Assembly: GCA_015680905.1 (NCBI GenBank)
Contig: CM027385.1
Location: 18,420,501-18,484,500, forward strand
Reading direction: 5' to 3'
Length of the DNA: 64,000 nt
Origin: Coptis chinensis
Lineage: Eukaryota; Streptophyta; Magnoliopsida; Ranunculales; Ranunculaceae
Made by a program: the position numbers and the translations under genes. Shown here piece by piece: positions 1 to 11,417 of this stretch. How positions within the stretch are numbered: the stretch's first letter is position 1; each line of letters starts with the position of its first letter. The notes beneath the pieces are model-generated. The model ran no database searches. It saw only the letters and a list, made by a program, of their open reading frames with translations, and was not told the origin of the DNA.

Positions 1-1
1 G

Positions 2-124
2 CAAGTAAAGTTGAATACTGACTAACAACTTTACTATTCAAACTAGTACTAGCACTCTTAACTAACGAATCGCGATCCGATAGCTCAACCGGTACAGCCA
101 TAGCAGTTAAAATATCAACAATTG
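2..124 (-). pseudogene. CCT4: Host gene fragment: CCT chaperonin subunit delta (CCT4) exon piece
   Basis: Read on the minus strand, about 40 codons give a protein piece with the landmarks [18 protein letters not shown] and [18 protein letters not shown]. These match the conserved early part of the eukaryotic TCP-1 delta subunit, one of eight subunits of the cytosolic CCT/TRiC folding chamber. Known plant CCT4 continues with LAPLAVDAV, which would lie left of position 1, so the piece is cut by the window edge. The CCT4 sequence that should precede it (the N-terminal ATP-binding part) is not found to the right. The homology stops near 124, next to an unrelated stretch. This fits a captured fragment carried by the CACTA-type element ending at 2828, but a true gene lying mostly to the left cannot be excluded. 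Confidence 0.8.
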
Positions 125-399
125 AGGTTGAGGTTAGACTTACATTGGGAAGTTGAGGTTAGATTCAAATGATAAACAAAATAAATGGTCACATTCTCCT
201 TTTATGTTGGGCTGCAATTCACTTTTTGCTATTTTGGCGGTCGAATTTTTGGGAACCAAGTTTGTGATATATGATAGCCACCTCCTCATGCTTTGGAGCC
301 ACGGTAGCCAAAAAAGTCGGTCTAATAGGCTGGTGGGTTTGAAACAAGTCTCTCCTAGAGTACCTGGCGGTAACTATCCAAGAGCTCGATTACGATGAG

Positions 400-760
400 T
401 TAAACGTCTTAGGTTCCAGGTGAGAATTTGTGCAAGTAGATGTATATGGATTCACATGAGAGCTTACTCTGTGTCTATAAATGTGTTAAGTCCTGTATGA
501 CTGCTGTTAATATATGTAATTTCCTTTATGCTTATGTCTTGAATAACAACTAATCCCAATAGTTTAATTATTATGTGGAGCAAGTAGGGGCCCTAGAAGA
601 ATGCAGTGTACCATGAATGCGATCCCTGCCTCTGCAATTGAAGCAGAAGGAATGGCTCCCACACAGACGGAATTTCTACCCAACAACCTGGATTCATTAC
701 CATCAATCCCATTTTTCAGATCTAAATCAACTCGTGTAGATCCTAGCTAACTTTTTCTTG
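400..760 (+). pseudogene. Exon-like fragments of unknown origin
   Basis: Two short plus-strand stretches look coding. Around 362-418 one frame reads TIQELDYDELNVLGSR and ends at a good splice donor (CAG before GTGAGA at about 419). Around 600-750 another frame reads with residues such as MNAIPASAIEAEGMAP followed by TQTEFLPNNLDSLPSIPFF. I do not recognise either family. They sit between the CCT4 and CLT fragments, so I read them as further captured exons. Chance open stretches remain possible. Confidence 0.3.
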
Positions 761-1304
761 TATATCGAGACATAACTAACTTTTTTGAGTCTAACTATGG
801 CCGTATAATTGGGTAACACTTGTTCATTTTCGTAATCAGGTAAGAGTATGAACAATTATGCCAGTTTTTAAGAGCTAAAAACATAAAATGAAGATGGAGC
901 TCAGGTACTCTTTGACGGTCATAATGAGTATGTTACTATCTAAGTCTTCTTTGCAAATTGGAAGAAAGTGAATTGAACTTTACAAATCAACATCACCTGA
1001 CTTAATATTGGTATAGCTGGTCCCGAAGCATTCTTTGAAAAAGGGGAATGCAAAACTCATTAGTACACAAAAAATAATAATGCACCAACTAATTGTACCT
1101 TTCCACCCTTTAAAAAGCTTAACAAAGGAGAACAACACAGTCTTTTGCTTATGGTGCTCGATATCCGACTTATATAAAAGCAAAGTTTCACTTGTATCAA
1201 TAAACCACGGGAACAAAATGGAATATACATTTCATTAGTCCCCGAGCATTGAATTTGAATAATGATCTCTACTTAATCGTGAATCGCCTAAGTGTAATAC
1301 TAAC

Positions 1305-1549
1305 TACGATCTAAGTTTCAGATATACCTCCGGCCAGACATCCCAAAGAAGAAGTCCAAGGGCTTCTAGAATACCAATTAGCACAAAAGAAGATTTGGGA
1401 AGGGATAGCATTTCCTTCGTCACGAGTCCAAAGACAATATCTTGCGAACAAGATGGAAAAGTATATACCAACATACCCGCATATAAGAAGTAAAACATTA
1501 GTGAAAGGGCAAAGGCAACATTTATCTTAACCAACATTCCAATTCCCAC
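1305..1549 (-). pseudogene. Host gene fragment: CRT-like (CLT) plastid thiol transporter exon
   Basis: The minus strand encodes a hydrophobic stretch (VAFALSLMFYFLYAGMLVYT) followed by GLVTKEMLSLPKSSFVLIG and then LEALG. The pattern G-[IL]-V-T-x-EML-S-[LV]-PKS-x-F-x-x-[IV]-G-x-LEALG is characteristic of plant CRT-like transporters (CLT family, related to the chloroquine-resistance transporter), which move glutathione and related thiols across the plastid envelope. After LEALG the frame slips, but the sequence still looks like the family's GM-rich turn and then meets a donor-like GGAG/GTATAT at about 1322. Only one exon of a roughly ten-helix protein is present, so this is a captured or relict fragment. 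Confidence 0.65.
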
Positions 1550-1595
1550 CTTGATACAAATACACTTTGTACAATCTAGTCATCTCTATGAAACC

Positions 1596-1674
1596 AAATA
1601 CACTCAAACTTAATTTTCACAACCAAAGAAAAATACCCAAGTCCCAAAATACACTCAAACTTAATTTTCACAAT
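1596..1674. repeat. Short direct repeat, two 26-bp copies
   Basis: AATACACTCAAACTTAATTT and the next bases occur at about 1597-1622 and again at 1649-1674, 53 bp apart. The copies are nearly identical. It is a local duplication between the CLT-like exon and the next exon-like piece. Confidence 0.7.
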
Positions 1675-1684
1675 CTAGCTGTCA

Positions 1685-1790
1685 TACCTGGCCCCGTTTT
1701 GATCTGATGCCAAAATCTCAGCAACCATAGCTTTCTTCGCATCCATCGCCATAATAACCAACAAGATTCTTGGCACATTTCTCAAATTTG
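1685..1790 (-). pseudogene. Possible captured exon, family not recognised
   Basis: On the minus strand an uninterrupted stretch includes MAMDAKKAMVAEILASDQNG and ends at CCAG/GTATGAC, a good splice donor at about 1685. The composition looks coding and is more GC-rich than its surroundings. I cannot assign a family. It lies just upstream, in the minus-strand sense, of the CLT-like exon, so it may have been carried with it or captured separately. Confidence 0.3.
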
Positions 1791-2639
1791 AAATTCTAGA
1801 AGTAGAAATCAAACCCCCAAAAGTGCAATCAAAGCAACAAAGATCATAGATGAATTCAGCCCTAACCCCTCTTCAACTCAAAACTATTTTTACCCTAAAA
1901 AACATAATAGGAAGATGGGCACTCACCGACCAAGTTAGATTTTTCTGTTACTATTTAGGAGAGAAATCGAGAATTTGAGAGAGGGGAGTGAAGCAGCAAA
2001 TGCCTCTGACAAGTGAGTGAGAGCTTGAACAATAAAATGAACAAATAAACTAACTGAAAAGGTCTTACCTTGAGAACTGAAAAGTTAGGAAGAAAGGACG
2101 GAGCTTGAGCAAATTTGAACAAATCCACTATTTTTCGTGATCCGAAAGTGCAAGTAAAGCAAGGATAAAGGTGCAAATCGAACTTTTATCTCTTTCAATC
2201 CATACCGATGAGCATAATCATACCACGACTTCCTCCAAAATTAACCACTCAAACAGTTTATTGAATGGCCAACATAGAGTAAAACCAAGAAACCCCATTT
2301 CTCATATACTAAACCCCTAACCCTAGGTTTAGAAATTATAAAATAGAACTAAAAAGGGTGGTAAAATTGCATATTGTGGCTTCCAAACCCCGTCTCTCTT
2401 TCTCCATTTCATCGTGCTCTATAATCTATATGGTGGTTCTGGTACACAAGTGTGTTTTCTTTCAGTAATGGTCTAATGGAACTGTAGAATGAAGGCTTCT
2501 CTTTGTTGAAAAGGAAATAAAGATAAGAAACCCTAACCTAACCCAGCGGCTGTGAGAGAGAAAGAGAGGTTTTCTATTTTGACATACCGACGACGATTCT
2601 TTTTTGTTTCTCTATTTTTGAAATTTCGAAGTTGTTTTG

Positions 2640-2828
2640 ATTTTTTGGATTTGTAACACTTCTCCAACGCTTTTTAAGCGTTAGCAATTAATTCCGAAAA
2701 TTCACTCAAATAAACCAACGCTTTACAACATTGCCAACGCTTATTTAGCGTTAGCAATTTACTAACGGTAAATAAGCGTTGCAAAGCAAAAAAGGTGCGT
2801 GTTGCAAATATCCTATTATGGTGTAGTG
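2640..2828. repeat. CACTA subterminal repeat block and terminus
   Basis: Three to four copies of an AACGCTT...AAGCGTTAGCAATT motif, partly palindromic, are packed into about 150 bp and followed by the terminus TGGTGTAGTG at 2819-2828. Clustered short inverted motifs beside a CACTA terminus are where the element's own DNA-binding protein binds in studied members such as En/Spm. The next three bases outside are ACT, which would be the target duplication, but the left end is not visible to test it. Confidence 0.7.
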
Positions 2829-3955
2829 ACTAATACATGTTGGGGTCTACCTAACCTCTAGCTTCTTCAAAAAAAAAACCAAGCAAAAACTCTAATTATT
2901 ACGAATAAAGTAATCAAATTGCATGGTAACCAAACAAAACCCTAGTTTTTCATTCAATATATGCAAATGAATTAACAAATTGCTCAAATTTTTTATTCCA
3001 TAGTGACATGTAAATTATAATAAGCCCTATTTTTTTTTAAGTATATAAAGCCCTAATTCAACAATTTTGACTTAATTAAAATAGATAAGGGTTTTAACAC
3101 AACTCCACATGATAAACTTGATAATAATTTATTTAATAACATGCAAACAAACATTCTTATTTGTTTATTTTTCCTTAATAACATTCCTAATATAAGTCCT
3201 TGAGTGGGTGTGACAGATATAGAGAGTGGGGAGCGATTGTGAGATATGAGAGATCATATCAGTGTGAGAGAGAGTGGGGCAGTGAGATGAGAGTGTTTTT
3301 TCGTTTTTAGGGCTTGTGAGTTGTGAGAGAAAGAAAGTATAAAAATAATTAGTATGATTTCTCGATTCTACGAGTTACATCAAGATCGTTATCTTTCCTT
3401 TGTAAAGAAAACTCCTCTCGTAACAATACCTTTTGGGTCAACTGGATTTTTGCTTTTCGTAATTTGCCCTCACTTCATTCAATATATTACACTATATACT
3501 ACCCATTAGACTTGATAATTTAAGAAAAATATAAGAGTGCATATGTAATTTAGATTTAACTTATTTATTATATCTCATCTTCTATTATTTATCCTCAATA
3601 TCTCATCTCTTTTTCTTTGTCCTCAATATCTCATCTCTACTAATCCATTTTTTATCTTCTCTCTCTCTCCCCTTAATATTTCATCTCATCTCTTCATTAT
3701 TTCTAAATTCTAATCAAAATCTCATTTCTCTCTCTCATACGAAGTTTCAACACTTTCAATCCGAATTCCAATTGAAAATTTCAATACATTCTAAAATTTG
3801 GAATTAAATTGAAATTAAGACAAGGACAAATAAATAATTACTCACCAATTTATATATATTTACTATTTTGTCCTTTATATATCAAGAAAATTTCAAAATT
3901 TACATCTTTTATGTTACAAATTTAACATGCTTACTTTTGCATCCGATACAATATT

Positions 3956-4130
3956 ATAAATTTCCAGTGGCCCACATACCCCACTCAATTAAATATTTTT
4001 TTTCCTAGTAGATTCAATTTTGGATATGTAGCTCCATGTTTGCTCCGGTACAAATAAATTTCCAGTGGCCCACATACGAGGCCACTCAATTAAACATTTT
4101 TTTTTCTAATAGGTTCGATTTCAGATATGT
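3956..4130 (+). repeat. Two direct copies of a ~75-bp block
   Basis: ATAAATTTCCAGTGGCCCAC opens a copy at about 3956-4029 and again at 4054-4130. The copies share CCACTCAATTAAA, a T-run and a closing GGATATGT/AGATATGT. A shorter third echo (CCCACTCAATTAAACATTTA) lies at about 4181, just before the trinucleotide tract. Confidence 0.8.
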
Positions 4131-4194
4131 GGGCACACACATATATTAAAAAATATTTTATTTTCACTCACATAAGAGTCCCACTCAATTAAAC

Positions 4195-4196
<2 letters not shown>

Positions 4197-4243
<47 letters not shown>

Positions 4244-4244
4244 T
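4197..4244. repeat. (TAT)n microsatellite
   Basis: About sixteen uninterrupted TAT/ATT units, directly following the third echo of the neighbouring 75-bp repeat. Confidence 0.95.
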
Positions 4245-5337
4245 TCAATAAAAAAATAAATCTTTATTTTTTTATTTATTCAAAAAAAATCTCCTTTGTT
4301 TTCCACAAATATATTAAAATATAATAATTACAATTGAATATTTTTTTTTCCTTTTTTCTTTCTTTTTATTTTTATTTTTATTTTTAGGGCCCGGTTACTT
4401 CTCTACTTTACATCCGTCCAAAATTCAAGAAAGGCTTTATGGCTTTACTAGCCCCTCTTTCTTGCCAGAATTCCTTCTGCTTGTGCTAAGATTATTATTT
4501 TTAAATTAGAATTAGTACTTATTAGGAATTTAAAATATTTGATATTTTCAATTTAGAGTTTAATTAAATTTAGAAGTTTAGGTTTCTTGGTTATCAATTA
4601 TGGTTTATCTATATAAGGAGGTCATTGTAGTTTAGTTCAGGTATTCAATTATCAATTATCAAATTATCCAATCTCCAAAACCTATTACACTTTTCTCCCT
4701 CAACTTCTACAATTTTTCTATTCAATCTTTTTCCTCCTTAAATCTATTCCCCTTTTTTGAAGATCTTCGCATCTTTTCTTCTAAATCTCTATTTATTCTG
4801 CATCACTTTGCTTAGGAGGTTTATGGGCTTAATTAATTGAAATTATAGACCGACAATTTAACACATAATCTATGTGGCGTATGAACAACTCGTGGTTTTC
4901 ATGCTCATTGAGCGTGCCGAAAAGACTAGTTTACATAGATGGCTGAGACTAAAATTAATTTCATCCTAGTCGTAAAATCTATATATATATATATAAGCTT
5001 GCACCTGACATCTCTCCTCATCACATGCGTTTCTTTTCTTAACCGGGCATTCTCATAGACTCCTAAAAAAATGCGCATTCTATATATTAGTTAGACCTCC
5101 CTCAATTTGTTACTTTCTCCTTTGTTTATTCTTTATTTTTAATCACCTCCCCCAACAGGGTTAAAAGTGGAAGTTTTGCCAAAACTAATTACTCTCTTAT
5201 TAATAAGAAAATCGCTAAAAGCCCTAAACTCTCTCCATGAGTAGAACCTCCAGTTTTTGCTTCTTTTTGAGACTATTCTTTTCTAGCTTTAATTCATGTA
5301 TACAATCTAATAATATGTCATCTTTTTTTCCTAGCTT

Positions 5338-5865
5338 TAATCGAGTTGTGTATAACAAATTTTGTTGTCTCCTTCAATAGGTATTCGATTTTCATCTCTT
5401 CATATTATAAACAATGTTGAGGTGGTCGAGAGATTTCCTAGCTTGATTGGACTTCCCTTGGTGTATAGTTCTAATTCTAAAGGCAAGGTATGTAAGGTTA
5501 TTCGATTGTGACCAAGAAATTTTAGCTTCATTTTAAAAAACCCAGAGTTGAGGTGGTGGAGAGATTTCCTAGCTTGATTGGACTTCCCTTGGTGTATAGT
5601 TCCAATTCTAAAGGCAAGGTAAGGTTATTCGATAGTGATCAAGAAATTTTAGCTTCGTTTTAAAAAACCCAGTGCGTAAAAAGTAAAATTAGAATGCAAT
5701 GCATTGGTTTGCATAGTCCTTCGCAAAAGGGCATGAAATAAAATCAAATTGGCATGAACGGTACATATATTTGATTACTTCTAACTTTAATCGAGATGTG
5801 TATAACAAATTCCGTCGTTTCCTTCAATAGGTACTCGATTTTCATCTCTTCATCTCATCTACAAG
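5338..5865 (+). repeat. Nested duplication: tandem 130-bp repeat flanked by a duplicated 80-bp block
   Basis: A unit beginning GTTGAGGTGG and ending AAAAAACCCAG occurs at 5416-5545 and 5547-5672 with few differences. Outside it, a second pair (about 5338-5410 and 5782-5862), both containing GTGTATAACAAATT and CAATAGGTA-TCGATTTTCAT, brackets the tandem pair. The order is A-B-B-A'. Nothing clearly coding is visible. Confidence 0.85.
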
Positions 5866-6339
5866 AAACTAAGGTACATATATTTTATTACTATCTGCAT
5901 TATTCATAACACTATGTCTAACAAGAATGGGACAAAACAAAAACTAGCAAATTCGACACTTAGCAGAACACTAGCTAGCAGCTTGATTGTGGAAACCCAG
6001 AGAAAGGTTACGTTGAAGTCCTCAAGGACAATATTTATAGATTATCATTATGTGTTTTTTTTCCCTAGAAACTCTCAACTTTCTACAATTAGATGAATTT
6101 GCTAGAATTCCCGCCTAACATGGATACCTGTAGATAAAAAACGGTGAACAACAATTAGCAAAAAACAGCCTTCCCCTTCATTTTTCCCTTTATTTTTATT
6201 AACATGAGTAACACCAACAAGAAGATGATTAACATGATTACAATTGATCAATTTCATTATCATAAGATCAATGTACCAATTGATAATTTCAATTATGTGT
6301 ATTTTATTACATAATGACATTGACAAAAAATTTCTCATG

Positions 6340-8835
6340 GCATTGACAGGTACCATGGTTTCACCAAGTACAAAAAGAAAAAGAATTACATTGTCAAAAA
6401 CAATACCTACTGTCAGTAAAGAACAAACTACAACAAATAGATTTGGAAGAAGGACAATTTTGAATGAGATTGGAGACTGTAATCAACAAAAGAAGCTTCT
6501 AGATCATTTCAGAACTTGCAACCTTTATAATCAATATTACACAAACTTAGTAGCTGCAAACATCATCTACAAAGAATCAGGTATCATCTATAATGCTATT
6601 ATGAATTCTTTTATAACGCAATTAGAAAGATTCGTTTTAATTTATTAGCTTTTATGTAACCTGTAAACAGTTATTAGAGATTCCAAACGCAAAAAAGAAA
6701 CTATATTAGATGTATCTAAACGCATGAGAAAAGCGACTGAGGACGATGATTACGATTTGCAGATGAGTGGGGAAGATTCTGATAGTGAATCAATTAATGG
6801 ACAATTCAACGAATCATCAATTACCGATCAAGTCAATGATTCCCATCCAAGTAAGATCTACTACTTATATTTTTGTGTTATATTTTATTCAACATATAAT
6901 TAACAATGATGTTGTGTTATATATAGGATGAGTAGAAAAGCCATGGAATTTTGGAGGTCCAATATGTGTGTGTTCTGTTTGTGGAGCCATGGTTTGGTAC
7001 GAGGAAAGGGTAGACAAAACGAGATGAACATCAAATCCAAAGTTTTCAATATGTTGTCATAAAGGTGAAGTTCAACTACCACTTTTGAAAGAGCTACCTA
7101 ATTTCATGCGTCGTCTTTTGGATTCTAAGGGTGGTCCGAGATCCTCGAACTTTGCAAAAAACATTAGGGGTTGCAACTCCATTTTCATATTCACATCAAT
7201 GAATGATGTAGTTGATCACTCCATGAATGATGGAAAGGGCCCATATGTGTTCAAGATAAGTGGTCAAAAGTACCAAAGGATCGGAACTCTTTTACCATCT
7301 GAAGGGCAGCAACCAAAATTTGGACAGTTGTACATGTATGAATCAGCAAATGAAGTTTCCAATCGAATAAAGGCACTTGATAAAAAAAATACCATATAAA
7401 GAAAATAAGGAGGATGATGAAAAATTAGATCCAGATGTGGTTGAAGGACTAATGAAAATTCTTAATGATGAAAATAACCTCACAAGGGATTACAGAATGG
7501 CAAGGGATAGGTTTAAAGAGTCTGAGTTAGCCAATGTTAGTATTGAACTTATTGGAACAACACAAACTAATGGAAGACAGTATAACTTGCCTTTTACATC
7601 AGAGATTGCTGGACTTATTCCAGGGAATGGAGAAGTATCTGCGGAACCCTGTGATGTTGTCGTAGACGTCTTAAGAGAATAAACGAATTGTGTCCAAGTT
7701 TTCATGGTGATGCAGTATCCTTTACTTTTTCCGTATGCAGAAGATGGATACATGTTGGGCATCCCTTATAGAAAGGGTTCAAAGGTGAAGAAAAGGAAGC
7801 ACGTGAGCATGAGAGAGTACTATGCTTATAGGATACAACAGAGGGCAAATGAATGACACACTATTGTTTGTGGGAGAAGACTGATGCTACAATACTTGGC
7901 TGATTGTTATGCAGCTACCGAAGAAAACAAATTAAACTGGGTGAGACAAAATCAAGACAAAATAAGATCTAACCTGTACAAAGGATTGGTTGACACTGTA
8001 GTTGCAGGTGATACAAATGCGGCTTCGACTGGTAAATAGTTAGTCACACCGTCGTCTTTCATAGGAAGACCACGATACATGGTCCAAAACTACTAGCATG
8101 CGATAGCTATCTATAGATGGGCAGGCCCTCCTTACCTTTTTGTCACCTTCACTTGCAATCTGAAATGGCTAGAAATTCAGACGGCTCCTGACAAGATAGA
8201 TAAAGGACTACACCTAGAAGACAGACCTGATATTGAAGCAAGGGTGTTTAAGATTAAACTAGATGAACTAATGACAGACTTGTAGTGGAAAAAACATTTC
8301 AAAAAAGCTTGAGCAAGTAATGAATTTCTATGTTGTTATTTTATTTAAAATTATTCAATTATAGAACTAACATGTAAATATCATATTTGCAGCTATCTAT
8401 ACAATAGAGTTCCAAAAGAGAGGGCTACCCCATGCTCATATTTTGTTATTCCTAGACAGAGCTAATAAGGCAAAAACTCCTTTTGATATTGACAAGCTCA
8501 TCTCAGCAGAGTTGCCTAACCCAATGAGTGATAAAGTGGGATACAAGGCGGTTGTAAAGTTCATGATACACGGACCGTGCGGAATACATAACCTGTCTTG
8601 CCCGTGTATGGTTAAAAATAAATGCTCATGACACTATCTAAAAAACTATTGTAGTGAAACAGTCATTGACCAAAACAAGTACACAATCTATAGAAAGAGA
8701 AACAATGGTAGGAAATTAATTGTGGGGGAAGTAGAATTAGACAACATATGGGTAGTTCCACACAACAAAGACTTGGTTACCAAGCCCATATTAATGTCGA
8801 ACATTGCAATAAAACACGGTATAAAACCCAGTGCA
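6340..8835 (+). pseudogene. Helitron Rep/helicase gene, decayed and lacking the helicase half
   Basis: Rolling-circle transposase of a plant Helitron. Pieces in order: an N-terminal arm (6340-6600); an acidic arm (6675-6850); a Cys-rich N-terminal domain with VCSVCGAMVWYEER at about 6970 and CCHKGEVQLPLLKELP at 7050-7100; the Helitron-like N domain (7100-7670); the linker with GYMLGIPYRKGSKVKKRKH and NLYKGLVDTVVAGDTNAAST (7745-8035); the single-strand nicking domain with WAGPPYLFVTFTCN (about 8125); and the HUH motif GLPHAHILLFLDRANK at about 8420. A GTAATG...TTGCAG intron is likely at about 8313-8392. The family's next block begins (NKDLVTK, 8766), then homology stops near 8835, before the second catalytic tyrosine region and the whole Pif1-type helicase. 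Several stops and frame slips interrupt the reading, so it cannot work alone. A TC followed by an AT run near 4978 is a possible left end; no hairpin/CTRR right end was identified. Confidence 0.85.
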
Positions 8836-11417
8836 TATTAAAAAATCCAGTGTATATACAACAGAACATTGAAATTTTACCAACGTTTTGGAAATTTGGA
8901 AATTCCAATTAGAGGTTTTAATTGGTGAAATACTGAAATTAACGATAGGTTTATTTCTCTTCTTCACTTCTTCCCCACAACGAATCTCTGCCACTCCAAA
9001 CCCTTTTTCATTATTTAGGGGGAAAAAATAAAAAATCCCAACAAGCAAATAACATAATTCTACAGGCAGCAAGTTTAACATAGCAAACCAAGGCGAACGA
9101 AACTGTAAGTTATTTCTATGTGCATTTATCTTTTTCCCATTTTCCTTCGAAACCTTTTATCTTTGTATTTTCTCATTTGAATCTATTTTAATTTACTAAA
9201 ATATAATTGTAAGTCAATAACTTTTTTCTTCTTTTTTTTTTGACACAAGAATTGGAAATTTTGTTTATATCTTTGCCAATTAAGAGATAGATTAGTGGAA
9301 GAAAATAAAACCAAACATACTTTGCTTACTTAGGTCATCGAAGTCTATTTTTGGGTACTGTTTGTTTTCTTTTAGACTTAGTTTGCCTATTTTGGAACCA
9401 AATATTTACCTTAAATGATTGTCTTATACGTTGGAATCAAGAAAATGCATAATATTCTACTAATTTGGAAACCAAGGCAAATGCAAAGTGTGAGCTTAGC
9501 TTTACTCATTCTACTAATTTTCGTAGGTTAATTATTTTGCACCTTGAAATCGTTTTTTAAATTGAATACAATCTAAATGATATTTTTTTTTCTACATCAA
9601 TTTTTATTGAGCTTTGTGTTCTATTTTAAATTGTCAATTTGGCACCATAAGTGTCATCGAATTATTTATCAGTATCTCCAGGGGTTAATATAAATTACTT
9701 GGTGGGTTTTTCATAGTTTTAGCGCGTTCTAGTTATCTTTTGATGACATTTTACGTTGTCGCTTGCCATCAAAATCAAAATACTATGTTGCGTACTTGCG
9801 TTAAAGAGTGTAATGAAGTTGGATATTCTCATTGTATATTTGCGTTAAACAGTTGCATAATGTTTCTTACATAAATATATATAGTAGCAGATGAAGTTGG
9901 ATAGTCCAAAGTTTTATGTATATCCGGCCTTTTAGTGTTGCATGTTTTGTTTTTATTGTACTATACAAAATCATTTTTATAATATTCTTCTTGATGTGCC
10001 GAACGCATGACTGTTTCCTCAAAAATGATGAGCTCTTATAGTTAATTTCCTTTAGTCAATGAAGTTTACATTGCTACTATGCTTTGATAAGCATTATATA
10101 ATTGTATGATATTAGAGAAACCTAACAGGTCTTAATCACTTTTATTCTCATTTTCATTTGAATGTAGTCTGGCATGAATGCAAGAAACAAAGGACAAACA
10201 ACTTGAAGTTATAAGGATCAGATTCGAAATCTCATTATGTAAACTTATAGTCACATTTTGTTGTAAGGTGTATCCATCTAGTTTTATTTTAATAGTTTTT
10301 TTCAAGACATTTTTCGGTTTTAGACAAGCTTAAAACTTACTGATTACTTTCGCTGATTTTGTATGTACAGGCCATATAGTTAGTTTATTGCAATGGTGCA
10401 ATTCTACAAGGAACTAATGAGTCAATTGTCAAGGTAACTACGTGAAATTTATTTTTTCAACCACCATGATTAGCGCATTAGCTGAAATATATTAGATTAT
10501 AAGACCACATTTGCATAGCATACTGAAGATTTTTAATCTCTGTATACCACTACCAATGTTTTTACTAAAGTTGGTAGTTTGTTCATTGGTTATTTGGTAC
10601 GGGTTTTCATATACATATCTTACATGGAATTGAGCACCTTACATCGTTGAATGTTTCGCTTCCTCTCAAAATTTGTTTTCTCTAATTGTTTCATTTGATA
10701 ATGTTCTAAATTTTTTCTTTTCACTTTTAACTTCATTCCCATCTTATGAAGTTGCAATAGATTGGTTTTAGGTGGCACTACCACATGATTACTTTTGTTG
10801 CGTGCATCACGACTAAACGTGTTTGGTTAGGTTGCCAAATATTCTTGGAACTAGATATATATTAGCACACGAACTGACAGCTTTAGGTGCTATGAGGTAC
10901 TTATATTCCTTGATATAATCACTTTTGAGCTGGTAGTTTGTAGTATTCATATAAGCTATAATCATAAGTAATACTTTCCATAGAGTATAGATGAAATGGG
11001 CAATGTAGAAGTTGACGGGTATGGAGAATGAAAATAGATCAACCTATCATCACTTGGCTCCACTGAACAAGTGGCTGGTTGCAAGATAACAATCTCATTA
11101 ATTAATGCTTATTAGCATAATCTAAGGTAATACTTCTCTAATGCAACTGTAATTCAATTCATTGATTAAAATGAATATTTGGAAACTAAAATTAAATGAG
11201 TAGGTTCGTATAGTCATAGTACATGAACAATTTGCAAATTGAGGTTTCATTGAGCCTAATGTGTTCTGACCTTTGATGACTTTTTGCTCGATTGGTTTAG
11301 TTAGTTTGAAGTGGTGAGCGCATTTTTTTTTAAAACATTTGGTTGTTACTGACGTTGAATTCATTAAACATTAGGCTTGAAAAGACAAAATGTTATTGCA
11401 TTGCCTCCCTATATTAC
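8836..11417. other. Non-coding stretch, leader-like and intron-like DNA
   Basis: No protein family is recognisable. Near 8930-9110 a leader-like block ends at ACTG/TAAGTTAT, a splice-donor-like site, and T-rich, intron-like sequence follows. Acceptor-like CAG sites precede short pieces near 10170 and 10371. This may be a degraded transcription unit, host or transposon cargo. A phrase GATGAAGTTGGATA-type recurs at about 9812 and 9890. Confidence 0.35.

Larger units (their letters stand above)
1..2828. mobile_element. Right part of a CACTA-type transposon carrying host gene fragments
   Basis: The right end reads TATTATGGTGTAGTG, ending at 2828. This is the reverse complement of a CACTACACC-type terminus, and a matching start of the same family is seen at 11904. 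The left end is not in the window. The inner part carries at least two recognisable host exon pieces on the minus strand (CCT4 and a CRT-like transporter) and other exon-like pieces, with no transposase. Holding several unrelated gene fragments near a transposon end is known for gene-capturing CACTA, MULE and Helitron elements. That all of 1-2828 belongs to one element is inference; the boundary at 2828 is seen directly. Confidence 0.5.
2829..4977. other. AT-rich non-coding stretch with low-complexity tracts
   Basis: No coding region is recognisable. Contents: a purine-rich GAGAGTG/GTGAGA tract (about 3215-3330), pyrimidine-rich repeats of TATCTCATCT type (about 3565-3740), a duplicated block (3956-4130), a trinucleotide tract (4197-4244) and T- or A-rich runs to about 4385. 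A TATATAAGG-like box and CT-rich sequence near 4608-4780 resemble a promoter and leader, but no gene follows. Confidence 0.5.

Noticed and set aside
4608-4800. Promoter-like TATATAAGG with CT-rich leader as the start of a gene
   Set aside because: No reading frame or splice pattern follows before the repeat block at 5338; a decayed LTR or transposon promoter is equally likely.
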